In this document: piece after piece, positions 63,852 through 64,000 of the stretch
How positions within the stretch are numbered: position 1 is the stretch's first letter
How the letters are laid out: each line of letters begins with the position of its first letter
Assembly: GCF_030848945.1 (NCBI RefSeq)
Contig: NZ_JANHAX010000001.1
Coordinates: 496,001 to 560,000 of the forward strand
Direction of reading: 5' to 3'
DNA: 64,000 nt
From: Marimonas arenosa
GTDB lineage: Bacteria; Pseudomonadota; Alphaproteobacteria; Rhodobacterales; Rhodobacteraceae
Made by a program: the position numbers and the translations under genes
The notes under the pieces: model-generated
What the model was told of the DNA's origin: nothing
Seen by the model: the letters and a program-made list of their open reading frames with translations, nothing else
Database searches by the model: none

Positions 63852-64000
63852 ATGAGCGAGAACGACCTGATCAAGCTCTATTCCGGGCGTATTCTGGCAT
63901 TGGCCGCCGATATCCCGCACCTTGATCGTCTTTCCGACCCGGATGCCACGGTGAAACGCCGCGCCCCGCTTTGTGGATCGACCGTCACCGTCGACATCAA
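63852..64000 (+). CDS. Iron-sulfur cluster assembly scaffold protein (3' end outside window)
   Basis: The frame from ATG 63852 (after GGGGAGACAGCG) runs to the window edge with 49 codons, MSENDLIKLYSGRILALAAD, then RRAPLCGSTVTVDI. The RxPxCGS segment is the N-terminal Cys region of IscU/NifU-like scaffold proteins. Such a gene next to hisI is frequent in the Rhodobacterales. Only the first cysteine can be checked. Confidence 0.8.
   Translation, partial: MSENDLIKLYSGRILALAADIPHLDRLSDPDATVKRRAPLCGSTVTVDI

Noticed and set aside
1-64000. CRISPR arrays, tRNA and rRNA genes
   Set aside because: No spaced identical repeats, no tRNA-like T-arm with cloverleaf context and no rRNA stretches were seen in intergenic DNA.

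Overview
The window is a stretch of high-GC chromosome from an alphaproteobacterium, most likely a marine member of the Rhodobacterales (roseobacter group). Reasons: the gene order dusB-ntrB-ntrC-ntrY-ntrX, an NtrC without the sigma54-contact motif (as in Rhodobacter), a fused ispDF gene, the DUF6456/DUF6477 pair, a LuxI-type synthase, a stand-alone MttB-family gene, and hisI next to a Fe-S scaffold gene. No rRNA, tRNA or CRISPR array was seen. The lineage is inferred from gene content only.

Region by region. (1) 1-5800, minus strand: the promoter-proximal end of an extracellular contractile injection system (eCIS, phage-tail-like) operon. It holds a small protein, a Pvc16/Afp16-like protein, a 454-residue protein of unknown role and two tail sheath proteins, the last cut by the window edge. 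A SARP/BTAD regulator gene lies upstream. Between regulator and operon are four GTGAC direct repeats at exact 11-bp spacing, as expected of a SARP operator. (2) 5801-6970: non-coding, with an IS3-family transposase remnant and GGGAATT-type repeats. (3) 6971-21600: an MmgE/PrpD gene, the Ntr nitrogen-control cluster with dusB, then ispDF-pgpA-pncC, an ammonium transporter, a second MmgE/PrpD gene and a RatA/COQ10-like gene. (4) 21643-28551: hpt, a site-2 protease with CBS domains, a DUF1538-DUF1538-PII-like-CBS operon that looks like an undescribed ligand-gated membrane system, cytochrome c', a di-heme cytochrome c and a ClpP-like membrane protein. (5) 28533-36614: a TPR protein, lipA, a VIT-family transporter, the divergent DUF6456/DUF6477 pair with two perfect DnaA boxes and a near-CtrA site between them, an MttB-family gene and a FadL-type porin. 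(6) 36726-48035: guaA, two sulfotransferases, an acyl-CoA ligase, two EamA transporters, a P-loop protein, metA, a hydrolase, ppk2 and a TetR regulator. (7) 48107-55355: luxI, a histidine kinase/response regulator pair, rpsI-rplM with clear promoter and terminator, a secreted-protein gene interrupted by an amber codon just after its signal peptide, an EamA transporter and a thioesterase. (8) 55414-64000: enoyl-CoA hydratase, EamA transporter, a nitrilase/M24 pair, cytochrome c peroxidase, trmFO, a methyltransferase, gluQ, hisI and the start of a Fe-S scaffold gene.

The strongest leads are the SARP-type operator that ties the regulator to the injection system, the DUF1538/PII-like/CBS operon, the DnaA/CtrA regulatory region, the amber-interrupted secreted protein, and the creatinase-like M24 protein that has lost its metal ligands.
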